A stretch of 64,000 nt of DNA from Phoma sp. XZ068. Taxonomy: Eukaryota; Ascomycota; Dothideomycetes; Pleosporales; Didymellaceae. The first letter of the stretch is position 1; each line of letters starts with the position of its first letter. The stretch spans positions 496,001-560,000 of the forward strand of contig RBKR01000011.1 in assembly GCA_004835665.1 (NCBI GenBank), read 5' to 3'. Both the position numbers and the translations under genes were made by a program. A model generated the notes under the pieces. That model did not search any database and was not told where the DNA came from. It worked only from the letters and a program-made list of their open reading frames with translations. This document shows positions 1-11,742 of the stretch, piece after piece.

Positions 1-1808
1 ATAAGATTTTCTTGTTGAGGGATCAGTCCACAACACAGCCTCATCTTTGTCATCTGTGACAGACGTAGTGTTGTTCCCAGGCTTAGATGAGGCCGAAGGC
101 GCAACCTCGCCTAAGGCTCCCTTAAAAATGGGGGCAACATCGAACGCAGCATACTCTTGTGGTCTCTCACTAAATGGTGATTGACCATCAGTGCCCTCCA
201 TGGTGGGATTGGGAAAGGGTTGAACATAAGCGTCTGTCCTGGGTTTTGGTGCTGCGCTTGTCACGTCGAAGAAGCTGGACCTCCCACTCTTGATACGCGA
301 CCAGTCCGCAAAAGCTTGTTGGCGTGGCTTTTCAAGTATATTCCCCAAAGGGGGCACCACTGGTACCTTCTTGCTTGTGGTATCTTCCCTTTCAAACATC
401 AAGCTGTGACACCCTTTTGAAGGCCTTGCCGTTGTGCCCGGTGAAGATGGACGCTGTTTCGGGTGCGTGCGATCTTGCCCGTCCGATTTGCCTGAGAGGG
501 TCGATGGTACCTTGGTTCGAACTAACGGCTGATGCGATTTTCTCGGACGGAAGTGATGGACAGAGAGCCATTGTGTAATCATGGCGTCAAGAATGCCTAT
601 CACTGCCTGCAGATTGGTCTCATCTTCGATGAAACGTGCTTCCAATCCATTTGCGGCCTGCCTGTCCTTCAACAAGATACGCAGGTGGAACATTGGGTAT
701 CTTTCGACACCTTTGCGCGTCCTAAGTTGCCGGTTTTTGTACCCATCGTTCTTGAAACGCTTGTCTGACTGCCGGCGCAGCTTTTCTTGCTCGTCTATGT
801 CGGCATTGTCCTCGATGGTGCCAAAGCTGGACATTGCAAATACACGGTTGACCTGATGGAATAGTTCATTACGTCCAATTTCGCTGGACAGGGGTTGCAA
901 GCCGAAGGATATGAACTGCACATGTTTCGTCGGCGACGGTTCGAGCGAGATTGCCCCCTTTACGGAAAAGGCAGTCGTCGAAGCAGTCGCAGGTACCCAG
1001 GAGGGCCATTCATTGACAGCAATATAATTTGCTTGTGTCATGATGTGGAGCAGCGACGAAAGATAGGTAGACCGTTGGTTTCCAATTGCTGTGCTACGCT
1101 CATCTCCTACTGCGACTGCACTCGACGTGTTGAGGTTCACGATGGTCTTGTTGTCGCCATCTCGAATTTTGAGCATTATAGGACCTTGCCAGGCCAGGAG
1201 AAGTCCCACTGCATCTTTCTTCAAAGCGTCGCGTAGTCGTTGATGTTCTGCTTTCTGATCCGTGGCCATCGACCGCTGCTTCACCCGTACTGGCATGTTT
1301 CCAAACAAGTTTCGAACCGTGACTCGCGTGCCATGCTTGCTGTGGATATAGTTGTGTGCAGTAGCCGGTATATCCCTCTCTATTGCTTGAGAGTGGTGGA
1401 ACGATATTGAGTTTTGCGACCGGTATGCGTGGTGTTGTGATGTTATCGTCAAGAGGGACATGGCTGAAAGCGAGGCAAGAAAAGTGCCATGTTGACCAAG
1501 CTGAGGCTCGTCTGGCTGATGCTTTGAGGTATCTAGACTGTTGGTATGCATCATAAAGGATATCATGTGTACATACAATAGAGCTTTCCGAGACCGCCAT
1601 TTTGGCAGAACTCTGCAGGTGGTATACCCACGCCATCGTCCTCCACCGTACAGCCACCTCGCGCAAAATCGACGGTGACATCGATCCTGGATGCTTTGGC
1701 ATCAAGTGAGTTCTTCAACAGCTCGATGACAACTCCAGTGAGTGAGCTGATGGTTGCGGAAGACTTGATCTGGGCAACAACCTCATCTGGCAAGGGCCGA
1801 ATCGACAT
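1..1808 (-). CDS. MLH3: DNA mismatch repair protein Mlh3 (MutL family), N-terminal part, cut by window edge
   Basis: MutL-homologue ATPase; by family knowledge it pairs with Mlh1 as an endonuclease in meiotic crossover formation and some mismatch repair, in the nucleus. Exon 1 is 1808-1577 and exon 2 runs from 1532 off the left edge; the 44-nt intron (1576-1533, GTATGT...CTAG) joins GKLY to YTSK, and 588 residues are visible. The GHKL ATPase motifs are intact: ELLKNSLDA (motif I, the Mg-binding Asn), DDGVGIPP (motif II), and HGTRV followed by NLFGNMPVR (motif III). The transducer-like part follows (FHLRILLKDR). ATG 1808 (context ACC ATG) is chosen because the protein then begins MSIRPLP, the usual fungal Mlh3 start, although the frame stays open further upstream to 1931. 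The C-terminal endonuclease region lies outside the window. No lesion is seen. Confidence 0.93.
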
Positions 1809-2401
1809 GGTACTCTTCAGCCGCCGCTCTCGTGAGAAAATGACGTACAGCAAGCCATGTCGGAGCTTTAGATTGTGATGTTCCAAACAGAGTGGGGACG
1901 GGCGAGGGGTGCCAGGAAAGCGGCGACCCACCGCGCGTGGATGGGTGCTGCATCGTCATTGCTTGGCACAGCGGCCCGCAGCTCCTCTTGAAGTTCAGGG
2001 TCCAGGCCAACCGGGGAAAATGCACCAGCAGCCAATTGCTCCTTCCTTCGTGCTGCATCCAGCCAACGTCCCTACCAAACACATTCCTCTGTTTCAGAGT
2101 CGATATATTACAGCTTCACTTGCTGTCAACGCTACAATCCCCATAAATCTCGTCGTTCTGTAGTGCAAGCAGCTTCACTCTTCTTCACCCTGAGTCTGGT
2201 CAACGAGCTGACTGACCAGCACATCGAGCCCTGTGGACTGCAAACATCGCCCTCGTCATTGCCTAGTCTCCATTACACCACGTGGAGCGTCCCCGAGAAG
2301 CCAGCAACGAGAGCCCAGCAACGAGAGCAGGCCACGCGCACGCCGGGCTTGTTCGTATCTTTAGAACGCTTCCCTTCTGCTGTTCCTGACGCTAGACGAG
2401 C
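1809..2401. promoter_or_regulatory. Divergent promoter region between MLH3 and the 2402 gene
   Basis: This 593-bp stretch separates two genes transcribed away from each other, so both 5' leaders and promoters must lie here. An AT-rich GATATATTA at about 2101 is the only TATA-like string I noticed. No gene is seen on either strand. Confidence 0.5.
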
Positions 2402-3750
2402 ATGGCCACAGCCGAAGCCGCGTCGAGACCCCATGGTACGTCCTTGTACATGCTGCACAGCCATCGCGCGCCAAACGTCGCTCGTGATTTCTTTCGCATT
2501 TCCTTATTTACCCCCTTCCCACGTCCACCACTCGAACCCTACTAATGCGCGGTTTCAAAGACCGGCAGACCACCACCCGCAAGCGGCCCTTCGCGGGTTG
2601 GATGAGACGGCTGGCGAACCTCAAGTCCTCGTCTTCGGACAGCCAGAATGGCACTGGAAAGAAGAACAATGGCGCTGCAAAGAAGGGGTCTGCGAAGAAC
2701 AACCCATACCCAGAGTCTGGCCGCATCAATCCGGATGCGCCGGGCCAGCTCTCCTTTTCGACGCCCGATACGCCACACTCTCACGAGAGCTTCACCTCTG
2801 CCGAACAGGCCGCAGCTGCGCAACAGCGCCAACATGCCAAGAGCACAAGATCGAATGCGCCCACCGTGGCCACTATGCCCGAGACGCTGCACTCACAGCG
2901 GTCCAAGGCGGAGACAGGGAACACCAACCAGAACGGCGGCAGCACCTTCTCGTCGCCCAACGGGTCAGAGCACTCTCTCACCACCACGTTGACGACCATA
3001 CAATCCAGCGCCCCATCACACATCTTGGGCGCAGGCCAGACAACGCAGCCCGCCGCGACATCGAGTGCCCCGCCCGTGCACTTCTCCCACCAGTTCCCCA
3101 CCTCCCCGCCCCCTTTGGCCATTCCCCCGCACCTGGCTCCCCAGCAGGGTCCCCACTCCTACCATGTTGCGACAGCGAACAACGTCCTTACAGACGACGC
3201 CTCCATCTTGACCCTTGCGTCGTCCTCCAAACGTCGCCGCCGCAACTCCTTAGACACAAACGCCTCGGTGCGTGCAATGGCACCCTCGTCGCATTACGGA
3301 GGCAGCCGAGAGTCACTGCCACTCAGCGTTCTGTCTGGCAACGTAGATACTATATACTCAGCCTCGAACAGACCAAACAACGTCAATGGTTTGTCAAACG
3401 CCAATGCAGAGCGAGCGAGTGTGTACTCCGTGTCCGGCGCAACAGGTCCAGTCCTCGCCAGTGAGCGCAACAGCTATCACGCAACTAAGCAAGCAGATGG
3501 ACTTAGTGTACGAAGTGGGCTGCTAGGCCACGGCCGCACAGATAGCATCAGCAGCATCAGAGCCATGCATACCGCCAGCCCGCTAGCAAGCCCTCGTGAT
3601 CCCCCGCTAGCCACAAAGCTGAGTCGACGAAGCTCTGAATGGATCCCAGATGCTAGAGAAGCGAGCGACGAAGATGAGGAAGAACTACCGGCAGCATCTA
3701 CGTTCGAGAGGGAAGAGAAAGAGGAGGAGCGCGCACAGCCGGTTCGATAG
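2402..3750 (+). CDS. Conserved low-complexity fungal protein of unknown function
   Basis: Two exons, 2402-2435 and 2561-3750, give 407 aa. The 125-nt intron (GTACGT...TTTCAAAG, branch-like CTAAT just before the acceptor) joins a 34-nt first exon, MATAEAASRPH, to DRQTTTRKRPFAGWM. I recall this N-terminal block from filamentous fungi, so I prefer this start to the internal ATG at 2545. There is no signal peptide, membrane segment or recognised domain. The N-terminus is strongly basic (KRPFAGWMRRLANLK); the middle is rich in Ser, Thr, Pro and Gln; a basic patch KRRRRNS sits mid-protein; the end is acidic (DEDEEE). Blocks that look conserved are SRESLPLSVLSGN and RSGLLGHGRTDSISS. A nuclear or signalling scaffold is possible, but the function is unknown. 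Confidence 0.78.
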
Positions 3751-4350
3751 ACGTTACATCGATACCTCCACAGCAAGCACCTACGAGTGCACATATGCAT
3801 GATGAGTCCTAGCGTGGAATATGCAGAGCATGATCGAATTTGATAAATTGAACGGGGGGGCGTTGAGCAGGGGAGGACATTCTGGATTATATACCCACGG
3901 CTTTAGAGCAGAATCTACCAATATTACTGGCTTTCGCACGGTCGCGTTGACTGACGCACTCGACAAGGAGTACTGTGCCCTATACGTGACTCGCAACTGC
4001 ATGTTTCCAGCTGACAATGGCAAGGCGCAATGACCGAAAACCAGCAGCCGATGACGTGCTCCCCAACGACAACCTCACAACGAACCACCACCGAGCAATA
4101 CTGCTACAGGTCCCGTCCTGGGTTCGCCAAGACGAAATATGCAGCACATTCAACCCGTCCGTCCACCATGGCCCACAAAAACTGGTCAGGCCTTGATGGT
4201 GCATGAAAGTGAGCGTGCTCGCAGGGCTTCATTGATAAGACTGGGGCTGGGCACTCGACGACAGCTATATGAACGTAGTGCATACGTACTGCAAATTTTT
4301 ATACTCCATCATTTTGATTGTCTACAACCTCTCCGCCGCCGACCTGCAAC
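3751..4350. promoter_or_regulatory. Intergenic: 3' end of 2402 gene and permease promoter
   Basis: No gene is seen. A TATA-like CTATATGA lies at 4264-4271, about 80 bp before the permease ATG, followed by a pyrimidine-rich leader (ACCTCTCCGCCGCC). Its role as the core promoter is inferred. Confidence 0.35.
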
Positions 4351-5967
4351 ATGGCTGATCCTTCACCGTCTCACTCACCTCCCGTAAGCGATGGAATTGT
4401 CACAGAGGATGGAAAGCAAGTACGAGCAACGACGATTCTTCCAGAAAAACAAGCGAAGACAACTCATGGAGCTGACGCTGCGCTGCACCTACTCAAAGAG
4501 ACAGGAGGCCTCCGTCAGCCTGTCGATCCCGAAGCAAGCAGTCGTCTATTGCGAAAGATCGACTTGCATATTATGCCGCTGATCTGCATCGTATACTTCC
4601 TGCAGTACATCGATAAGACAGCCATATCGTATGCCTCCGTTACAGGCATCATCGAGAGTACAGGGCTACATGGCAACCAGTTCAACTGGGTTGCATCAAT
4701 TTTCTTTTTTGGGTACTATATTGACATGGTTATCAGAACATGAGCTAAACTGCTACCCAGACAACTTGCTTTCGAATTCCCTACCATCCGTCTCATCCAG
4801 CTTTTCCCGCTTGCGAAGTACGTCGCTGTCAATGTGACCATCTGGGGTGCCGTACTTGCTTCACTGGCAGCCTGTAAATCATATGCCTCACTCCTGGCTT
4901 GCCGCTTCCTTCTCGGTGCTGCAGAAGCTGCAGTCGTACCTGCTTGGGTCATCTTCACATCGCAATGGTACACTCGAAATGAGCAAGCTTTCCGCGTGGG
5001 TATCTGGTTCTCCGTCTGTGGAGCTGCCCAGATGTTTGGTGGCTATTTTGCCTATGGCGTCGCCAACCATGTCGGCGGTGATATTAACGCAGCTCTTCGA
5101 GGCTGGCAGATTATCTTCCTCTTCCTAGGCCTTCTCACTGCAGTTATTGGTATCAGCTTCTGGTTTATCATGCCTGATTCACCTGAGTTCGCGGGTTTTC
5201 TTACACCAGAGGAGAAGAGTATCCACGTCGAACGCATTCGCGGTAACATTCAAGGCATTGGCAGTAGAACTTTCAAGTGGGATCAGTTCTGGGAAGCCAT
5301 CAGAGACCCCATGACCTGGTTGTACGCGTTCTGGATCTTCGCTGCCAACATACCGAATTCGATTGCTACATCGTTTGGCAACATCCTTGTCAAGGGCATG
5401 GGCTACACATCCAAAGAGTCTCTCCTCCTCGTCACACCGCTCGGCGCATATGAGATTGTCGTCCTCGTTGGCCTCACATTCATCGCCATGAAAACAGAGC
5501 AACGCCTGTACGCCTGTATTGCAGGCCACATACCCGCCATCATCGGCGCAATCCTCATGGCCACAACAAACAAAGTTCCCGCGCTGATTGGCTACTATTT
5601 CTCAGGTGGAATCCCTATCGGTTGGACCACCATCCTCGGGCTCCAAGCGTCCAACGTCGCAGGCTCAACGAAGAAGATTACCGTCAGCGTTATTGGAACA
5701 ATGGCATATACCATCGGCAACATCATCTCGCCACAGACGTTCCAGAGCAAGGACGCCCCGAGGTACTTGCCTGCGAAGATCAGCATTGTGATTTTGTATG
5801 TGTTGATCACAATCGATCTGGTGCTTATGAGGTGGCTGTTTGTCCGCAGGAACAAGCAGAGGGAAGAGGAAAAGAGGGCGAAAGGTGAGGAGTGGAAAGT
5901 TGAGGAGAACCACGAATTCTTGGATCAGACGGATTTGGAGAATAGGGAGTTTAGATATGTGCTTTGA
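4351..5967 (+). CDS. MFS transporter, allantoate permease (Dal5) / anion:cation symporter family
   Basis: Plasma-membrane transporter of the Dal5 type; relatives carry allantoate, nicotinate-like vitamins, dipeptides or similar organic anions, and the substrate cannot be told here. Exons 4351-4712 and 4761-5967 give 522 aa, the usual family length. The 48-nt intron (GTACTA...CCCAG) restores FFFGQLAFEFPT, which aligns with the family pattern FYFGYLxxEFPT. Other family signs are the N-terminal LRKIDLHIMPLICIVYFLQYIDK with DKTAISYAS (loop before TM2), LGAAEAAVVPAW, the central loop and IGNIISPQTFQSKDAPRY near the last helices. About 12 hydrophobic segments are present. The N-terminus (about 70 residues) and C-terminus (Lys/Glu-rich) are hydrophilic and cytosolic. 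The gene appears intact and marks the left border of the decayed region that follows. Confidence 0.9.
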
Positions 5968-6660
5968 GCGAAGGCACGCAAAACTCGTCAAGTGCTGTGT
6001 CACCTAGAGGAGTAAGCAACTTAGTCGGTGGACTTCCCTCTTAGCAAGCAGACGCCCTCGATAAAAGCCTACATTATAAGGTTCTCGGAGCCAATGTGCA
6101 GACTGTCCATGACTGGACAAGGCCACTTATACGTACACCGTTCTTGGATGTCGTGGATAACCATTCCGGCAGCACAAAAGTTTCTATGTGGAAAGTGGAA
6201 TATTTCCCTTCAACCACCCGGTTTCAAGGAACCGGGACTTAATGGCTGTCCATTAATGTTTTCCTGAATAAGCCATACGCTCGCACAAGTGGTGTTCCTC
6301 ACCTACACGCCAGCCAGCCTGGTCAGCAGTGACCAAGCGGCAAGTCATCCGCCCATGCTTGTCAGTATAGCAGACATGACTGTACCATTTTAAGACAGCG
6401 GAGTAGGTCTATAGTTTAGTGTATGAAGAGTCAAGTGTAACTTGATCCTGGAACTTAACTTATGTATATTTAGAGAGGGTTAGGGTGAGTTAAGGTCCAT
6501 GTCAGTCGAGGTAATGGTCTACAAAAAAATACTAAACGAACTCTGAGTTGACTCTCACGAGAATAGGTTTAGGCTATGTATTTTTGGAACGAAAAAAAAG
6601 GCATGGCCGGATGACATACCAGCTCCGTGACCATCGTTGTAGCTCCCCGGCGAGTCAAGA
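5968..6660. other. Intergenic, no gene seen
   Basis: A fairly AT-rich stretch with stops in every frame. One short GGTTAGGG occurs near 6477 but is not repeated, so it is not telomeric. I see no recognisable coding or repeat signal before the ankyrin remnant. Confidence 0.4.
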
Positions 6661-7989
6661 GCGGCCACTAGACATCCTCTTTCCTTCCTTCAAGCACATC
6701 ACACTCTTTCTCAACTCAAGGCGACTGCTGCACGTCACCCAAGTCTGGATGTTGTCCGAATACTTGTCAGACATGGGGCAAAGGTCGAGGATGACATTCA
6801 TTCCAAACACAAGAAGCCGCTAGAGGCCGCAGCCAGACACGGTCATCTGGAGATAGTCGAGTTCCTCCTATCTGAAGGAGCAGTTCCAGAGGGTGTTCCC
6901 GAGAACCAAAAGTCACCACTGAAATATGCTGCAAAGGCCGGCCACTCTCATATCGTTGCGATTCTACTACAGGCGGGTGCCAATCCCAAAACATTTGATC
7001 CCCTATAGGAAGCAGCGTCAGAAGGTCACTTCGATATTGTGGACCAACTGCTAAATATTGCGTCAGATCTCAACTTTAACGAGGGTGCATTGCAAAAAGC
7101 GGCGGCAGGTGGGCATCTGGACATCGTAATTCGGCTTCTACAGGGAGACGCAGATATCAACGCACAGGATGGTTATTCAAGTTTGACTGCGTTGCAAGCT
7201 GCTGTTGCAAGCAACTCACTTGATGTTGTTGAGAAATTGATAGCCCAAGGGACCGATGTAAACGGAGAAGCCAAACGGTGGAAACAGACAGCCTGGGAGG
7301 CGGCAGCGGAGCAAAGGGATAAGAAATCGGTGAATACCCTCCTCTGCGCTAGAACGAAAGCGAAGATATATAGCCCTGGATCTGAGAATTTTCCTACTGC
7401 ACTTGACCGGGCCGTAACGGAAGGGCATCTGATCCAAATCGATCAATTGCTTGGCGACCTTGCTCCACAGAATTGCAATGGCAACGTATCGGAAGATATT
7501 GCGGTTTCCAGACTTCTTTATCATGCTGCGGTCGGCGGTCAAGAATATGTCGTCCGAAGACTGCTGGAAGTCGGCGCTCGGCCGGTAGAAGTTGATAGCT
7601 CCTCGCCCCTTATCGCCGCCACTGTTTTGGAAGGGCACACGGATATTGTGAAGCTTCTTCTAGATGCAGGAGCTATTATAAACGTTGATAAGTGCAAGAC
7701 CAACGCACACGGCAAGTGCAACACCCGTGGGCACCCACGCACACGGCACGGCCATCCGACAGCATTACAGTCTGCTGTGTCAAATGGCCATTACGACCTT
7801 GCGAGGTTACTGCTCAGCTATGGGGCTTCAGTAGATGCCGCGCCGGGAAGGATGAAGTTACCGCTGCACATAGCTTGTCGCCGCGGTAATCTCCAAATGA
7901 CAAAGCTGCTCCTAGCAGAAGGAGCAAACGTACACCTTCTTTCATACAAAAGGAGAAACGCGCGCTAATACGCCGAGAGGGGCTAAGAT
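6661..7989 (+). pseudogene. Ankyrin-repeat domain remnant, probably the N-terminal half of a broken ankyrin-HET gene
   Basis: In one frame (codons starting at 6661, 7039 and so on) about 12 ankyrin repeats of roughly 33 residues follow each other. Examples are LEAAARHGHLEIVEFLL, LKYAAKAGHSHIVAILLQAG, ALQSAVSNGHYDLARLLLSYG and LHIACRRGNLQMTKLLLAEG. The frame is interrupted by TAG at 7006-7008, inside a repeat (L-stop-EAASEGHFDIV), and by TAA at 7966-7968 and 7984-7986, inside a degraded last repeat (reading on as DLTVLNLIEQAE). No start codon in a good context precedes the first repeat, so the 5' end is lost or was never here. The same frame continues into the HET-type segment beginning at 7990. 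Ankyrin arrays in fungal HET and NLR-like proteins mediate protein recognition. The frame is dead unless the stops are sequencing errors. Confidence 0.75.
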
Positions 7990-10045
7990 TTGACCGTTTT
8001 AAATCTCATTGAGCAAGCGGAAAGGAGCAGAATACAAACAAGAAAACCAAATATCCTTTCTAACATCGACATCTCAGATGTTTCAGAGCGCATCAGGCCA
8101 GCCACCTGTCCGACTTGTCGCTCTCTTTCTGAACTCATACCGAGAAATCGACAGTTCATCGACGGCAATGCCCTCGAAGAACCGCAGAAAGGTGAGCTCG
8201 AGTTCGAGCAGTCTCTCATATCTCTACGTGAAACAGTTCGCATGGGCTGCTCTTGCTGTGTGTTTCTTGGGGAGCAGCTCGGCGCGTCGCGAACAAGAGC
8301 TATCGAAGTAAACGACTTCCATCAAGACGACTTTCTTATTTGGAGCATAGGAGGTAGATATAGAGGAGGCTGGAGTAAATTTCCCTCCGTCGCGGAGCAG
8401 AAACTGTTTGGCTCAGTCAAAGTTACTATCAAAGTCTGACAAGCATTGTACCAAAGATAAAGATCTGGTACTAAAATAAAAAGGCTCACAAAGCTCACGC
8501 ACGAGATATTACAAGACCCAGAGATCTTGAGTGTCTCGCTACTTGGATGAAACATTGCATTGACCATCATCCCAAATGTCGGCCGTATAGCTCTGGATTT
8601 CTCCCCACAAGACTTCTGGACTTGAATGACTGGCACGATGGGGGGAGAATTCTTTTGGTTAAGAAAAAGACTACAAGAGGGACTGTATAGGGTACGTTGT
8701 TCTGAGCCATCGTTGGGATGAGCAAGTGAAAGCTATCTCGACCACGTCAACAAACCTTTCTTCACGTCTACTTGGCATCAACACCATGATTCTACCACCG
8801 ACTCTACTACACGCCATTTGCGTAGCTACCGAGATCGACATTCCGTATCTTTGGATCGATTCACTGTGCATCGTGCAGGACGATCCTCTTGATTGGAACC
8901 ATGAAGCTGCACTTATGAGTAAAGTGTACCGTAACGCGTCATGTACCCTAGCAGCTAACTCATGCGATTCGACTACTTTGGGTATGTTATATTCGGATAC
9001 GGACGATCTTTCCGCACAGTTTGCTTTACATCTTAGGAAGGCGCAGCCGAAGCTTGTCTGCGTACCCAGACAGACACCAAAGTGGGACTCTCTGATGCAC
9101 AGAGGACCCCTGCAACGACGTGGTTGGTGCCTGCAAGAGCGTGAGCTCTTCATTCGTGTGGTGCACTAGATGGACGGTCAGATTTTATGGGAGTGTCGCA
9201 CTAATAGGCTCAGTAATAGGTGGATTGACGTTGAGGTTCGGACGGACATATCCCAAGAAGATGCCGCGAAAAGAGCTTTAGACGCAACTGAGGGTAAAGA
9301 CATAGAAAAGTTTAAGATATATGATATAGTACTGTTCAGAGTTACACATACAGAACGTTGACCGAACCTATGGACACACTCTCTGCAATTGGTGGGCTGT
9401 CTCGTATCGTTAACGAACGCGTCAATTCTGAATACCTGGCTGGACTGTGGGTAGGCGAGCTCAAACGCGGCTTAAATTGGGTGTCAAACAGATACTACAT
9501 AAACGCAAAACGCCCACACTATCGTCTATTGACAATACATAGCACCAGGCTGGTCCCGGGCGGCTATACATGGAAAGATTGGCTACGACTTAGGCAGATC
9601 GTATAAATCCAAACCGCCATTTCGTTATTCAGGTGACGGACTTGCTGTGATAAAGCATCACACAGTCCACCCATCAAACCCTGACCGTTATGGTCCTGTG
9701 AGTTCCGGAGAACTGCACGTATCAGCACCCGTCCTCTGGCCCATTCACGGAGGGTCAACAATTCACCACAACATATGTCTCAAAGGGATCCATCACACTA
9801 AACCGTACGAATATTACGGTGAAGTCGAGTTTGACGTCCTCGCGGAACAGCATGACTACAGCATCGTTGTGTGTATTGAATTGTTCTATTGGTATGATGA
9901 AAATCCGGACAGAAAGGACGGTGCCGGACTGGCGCTGGTACCTGTCCAAGGACCAGGGAACACATATCGGCGAGTTGGCCGTGCTAACTATCTCAAGATG
10001 CAGTTCTTCGAGACTGCACCGGTAGAGGACATCATAATCGTTTGA
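7990..10045 (+). pseudogene. Heterokaryon-incompatibility (HET) domain pseudogene
   Basis: Consecutive pieces of one HET protein are scattered over three frames. Frame 1 (7990-8439) has the Cys-rich leader, CPTCRSLSEL and MGCSCCVFLGEQL. Frame 3 (about 8499-8690) has WMKHCIDHHPKC and FLPTRLLDL. Frame 2 (about 8690-9340) has the HET core: YVVLSHRW, PPTLLHAICVATE, IPYLWIDSLCIVQDD, VYRNASCTLAA and RRGWCLQERELF. Frame 1 (about 9328-9540) has YTYRTLTEPMDTLSAIGGLS and EYLAGLW. Frame 2 (about 9539-10045) has APGWSRAAIHG, replacing the usual APSWSWAS, plus a tail. Lesions are TGA at 8437, a shift near 8690, TAG at 9167-9169 between VVH and MDGQ, and shifts near 9320 and 9530. Intact HET proteins trigger cell death when unlike fungal cells fuse. 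None of the pieces lines up with plausible introns that would repair it. Confidence 0.85.
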
Positions 10046-10453
10046 TTCGAGGGAGTTCGTAATGTCTGTGGCAGTGATCGATATATGGGCATCAAGAGGC
10101 AGAGACGTGGTATGGAAGGCTGGCCTAAATGTTCGTCCGTGATGTCATTTTGTGTTTGAAGGTATCTACATAGAGCAAAGCGCTTATTCAAACTCTAGAA
10201 TGTGCCACTTCCTTTCCCATACCGCATCGACCTCAACACCACTTCCCGTCGGAAATGCTGAAGATCATGACCTTGAAACATCAGGTTCAATAGCAGAACA
10301 CCCGTTCACATCTTTTAGTAACATATACAAGAATGGTACAAAACGGTAAATAGACCAGAATTCTTCACGATCTGCAGACACTAAAGTATTGTGGCGGCCA
10401 CGCTACGTATGACACTGGTTGGGCGGAAGTCTTCTCAGAACTGGCCCCAAGTC
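10046..10453. other. Intergenic between two decayed loci
   Basis: No recognisable gene. The stretch separates the end of the HET remnant from a minus-strand broken frame. Confidence 0.4.
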
Positions 10454-11160
10454 TTATTCCTTTACCATACCACACGCGAAAAAGCGCGCGGTACCCGTAT
10501 AGTAGTCCTTAGCTGAAGTTTCACATCTGCAATATCGAAACAATCTGTGTGTTGCAATGACCGATCTGGGGCTTCGCATGAGCAGCTGAGCAATCAACTG
10601 CCCTTCCTGCATATCCCTCGTCAGCATGACATAGCGCTGAACAAACTTGACCGAATATGCAGCCGAATAAGCTCTTCTGATCCCAGTCCCTTCAGGTTCC
10701 GGCGGATGCGTTCGGATGTGTTTGTTGAGGTATGACATGGAGCGTGCTTAGGTGGCCATCGGTTGTGAAATCAGCGGAAGACGACGGATCTCAACTTTAA
10801 ACCGGGTTTATCGGGAAAGTTTTCTTGGATGTGGTTGAGATATTCCACAGTCCAAAAGCGTGGAGATTTGGCTGGCAACGTCCGAGTTGTCTGATAATAG
10901 AGAAAACAGGGTTGTTGTTTGAGGAGCAGCGCAATTTTACATGATTCGTTGAGAAGATTGTTCACTATGTAGTATCGGAAAGAGAGCTGCAAATGAAGAG
11001 AAACTTGACTGGCTGTGGTTAGTCGCAGGTAGCGATATATGCACGTCGGTGGCACAGGTCGGAGCCTAATAGAGGCAGCTTGCATCGCTTGAAGGGGCTT
11101 CATGCTAATGCCGAGCACTATGGAACTTATCGTACGTTGAGTATTTATCGTTCGTGCAAC
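10454..11160 (-). pseudogene. Broken reading frame of an unidentified fungal protein
   Basis: Reading leftward from 11160 in one frame gives protein-like sequence (YLRLTTASQVSLHLQLSFRY, LLKQQPCFLYYQTTRT, SPRFWTVEYLNHIQENFP). A TGA at 10773-10771 is followed in the same frame by another coherent stretch (SERIRRNLKGLGSEELIRLH, then IRSSLFSAMS) and a second TGA near 10621. From there a different frame continues coherently (LTRDMQEGQLIAQLLMRSP). This looks like one protein with one nonsense codon and one frameshift. I do not recognise the family and see no membrane segment or signal peptide. An alternative is two unrelated chance frames, but the composition and helix-like pattern across the breaks argue for one decayed gene. 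It lies in the same decay-rich stretch as the HET and amidase remnants. Confidence 0.35.
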
Positions 11161-11742
11161 ATGTTATTGCGATTGGTCGTTACCTGCTCTCTGCCTGAGC
11201 TGGATTGTTTTCTCATGCTGTGACACTGGAGGCAAGCGCAGCTAAGGGAGATCTCTCAAGCGGAATGTTCAGTGGTTCATCGTAGCTCAAATTAATGGTT
11301 AGATAAATTGATTGATGACACAGGCTAATCATGTGTTTGTATCTACAGCCGCGCGCGACCTTTCGATGAACGTGTGTCAAACTCACAACGCAGCCAGTCT
11401 TTCAGCGTTCAAAGGCAAGCCACATCGATCCGGGGTTAAGTTTAAGTCGGTACGAAGTTGTGCAATATTTGATGTGCCTAAGCGCCAATTGTTGATCGGA
11501 GTTGGTGCGATGCAGCCTTGCCGTGCAAGTATGAAACCTGGGTGTGCATGGGATTGGAAACTGATAGCGCTTAATCCCATAACCTTTGTATGCGATTGGC
11601 GGTACATGAAACCGCACAACCATGTATGATAGTAGTTTGAGGAATGGCCATGTAGTACTTGAGAGTCTCCTCGCTACCCTCGTTTGGAGATAGTGCTATC
11701 CTACATATTCAGTTCATATTCGGTTCTTCCCACACAACGAAA
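11161..11742. other. Intergenic, no gene seen
   Basis: Contains only short open frames on both strands without family resemblance. The last 100 bp would hold the promoter of the 11743 frame if that gene is real. Confidence 0.35.

Noticed and set aside
2163..3464. A 433-codon open frame on the plus strand
   Set aside because: It overlaps the 2402-3750 gene in another frame, has shadow-like Arg/His/Pro composition and starts without context; the spliced gene explains the region.
6476..6486. GGTTAGGG, telomere-like
   Set aside because: A single unit without repetition; internal telomere tracts would show several TTAGGG copies.
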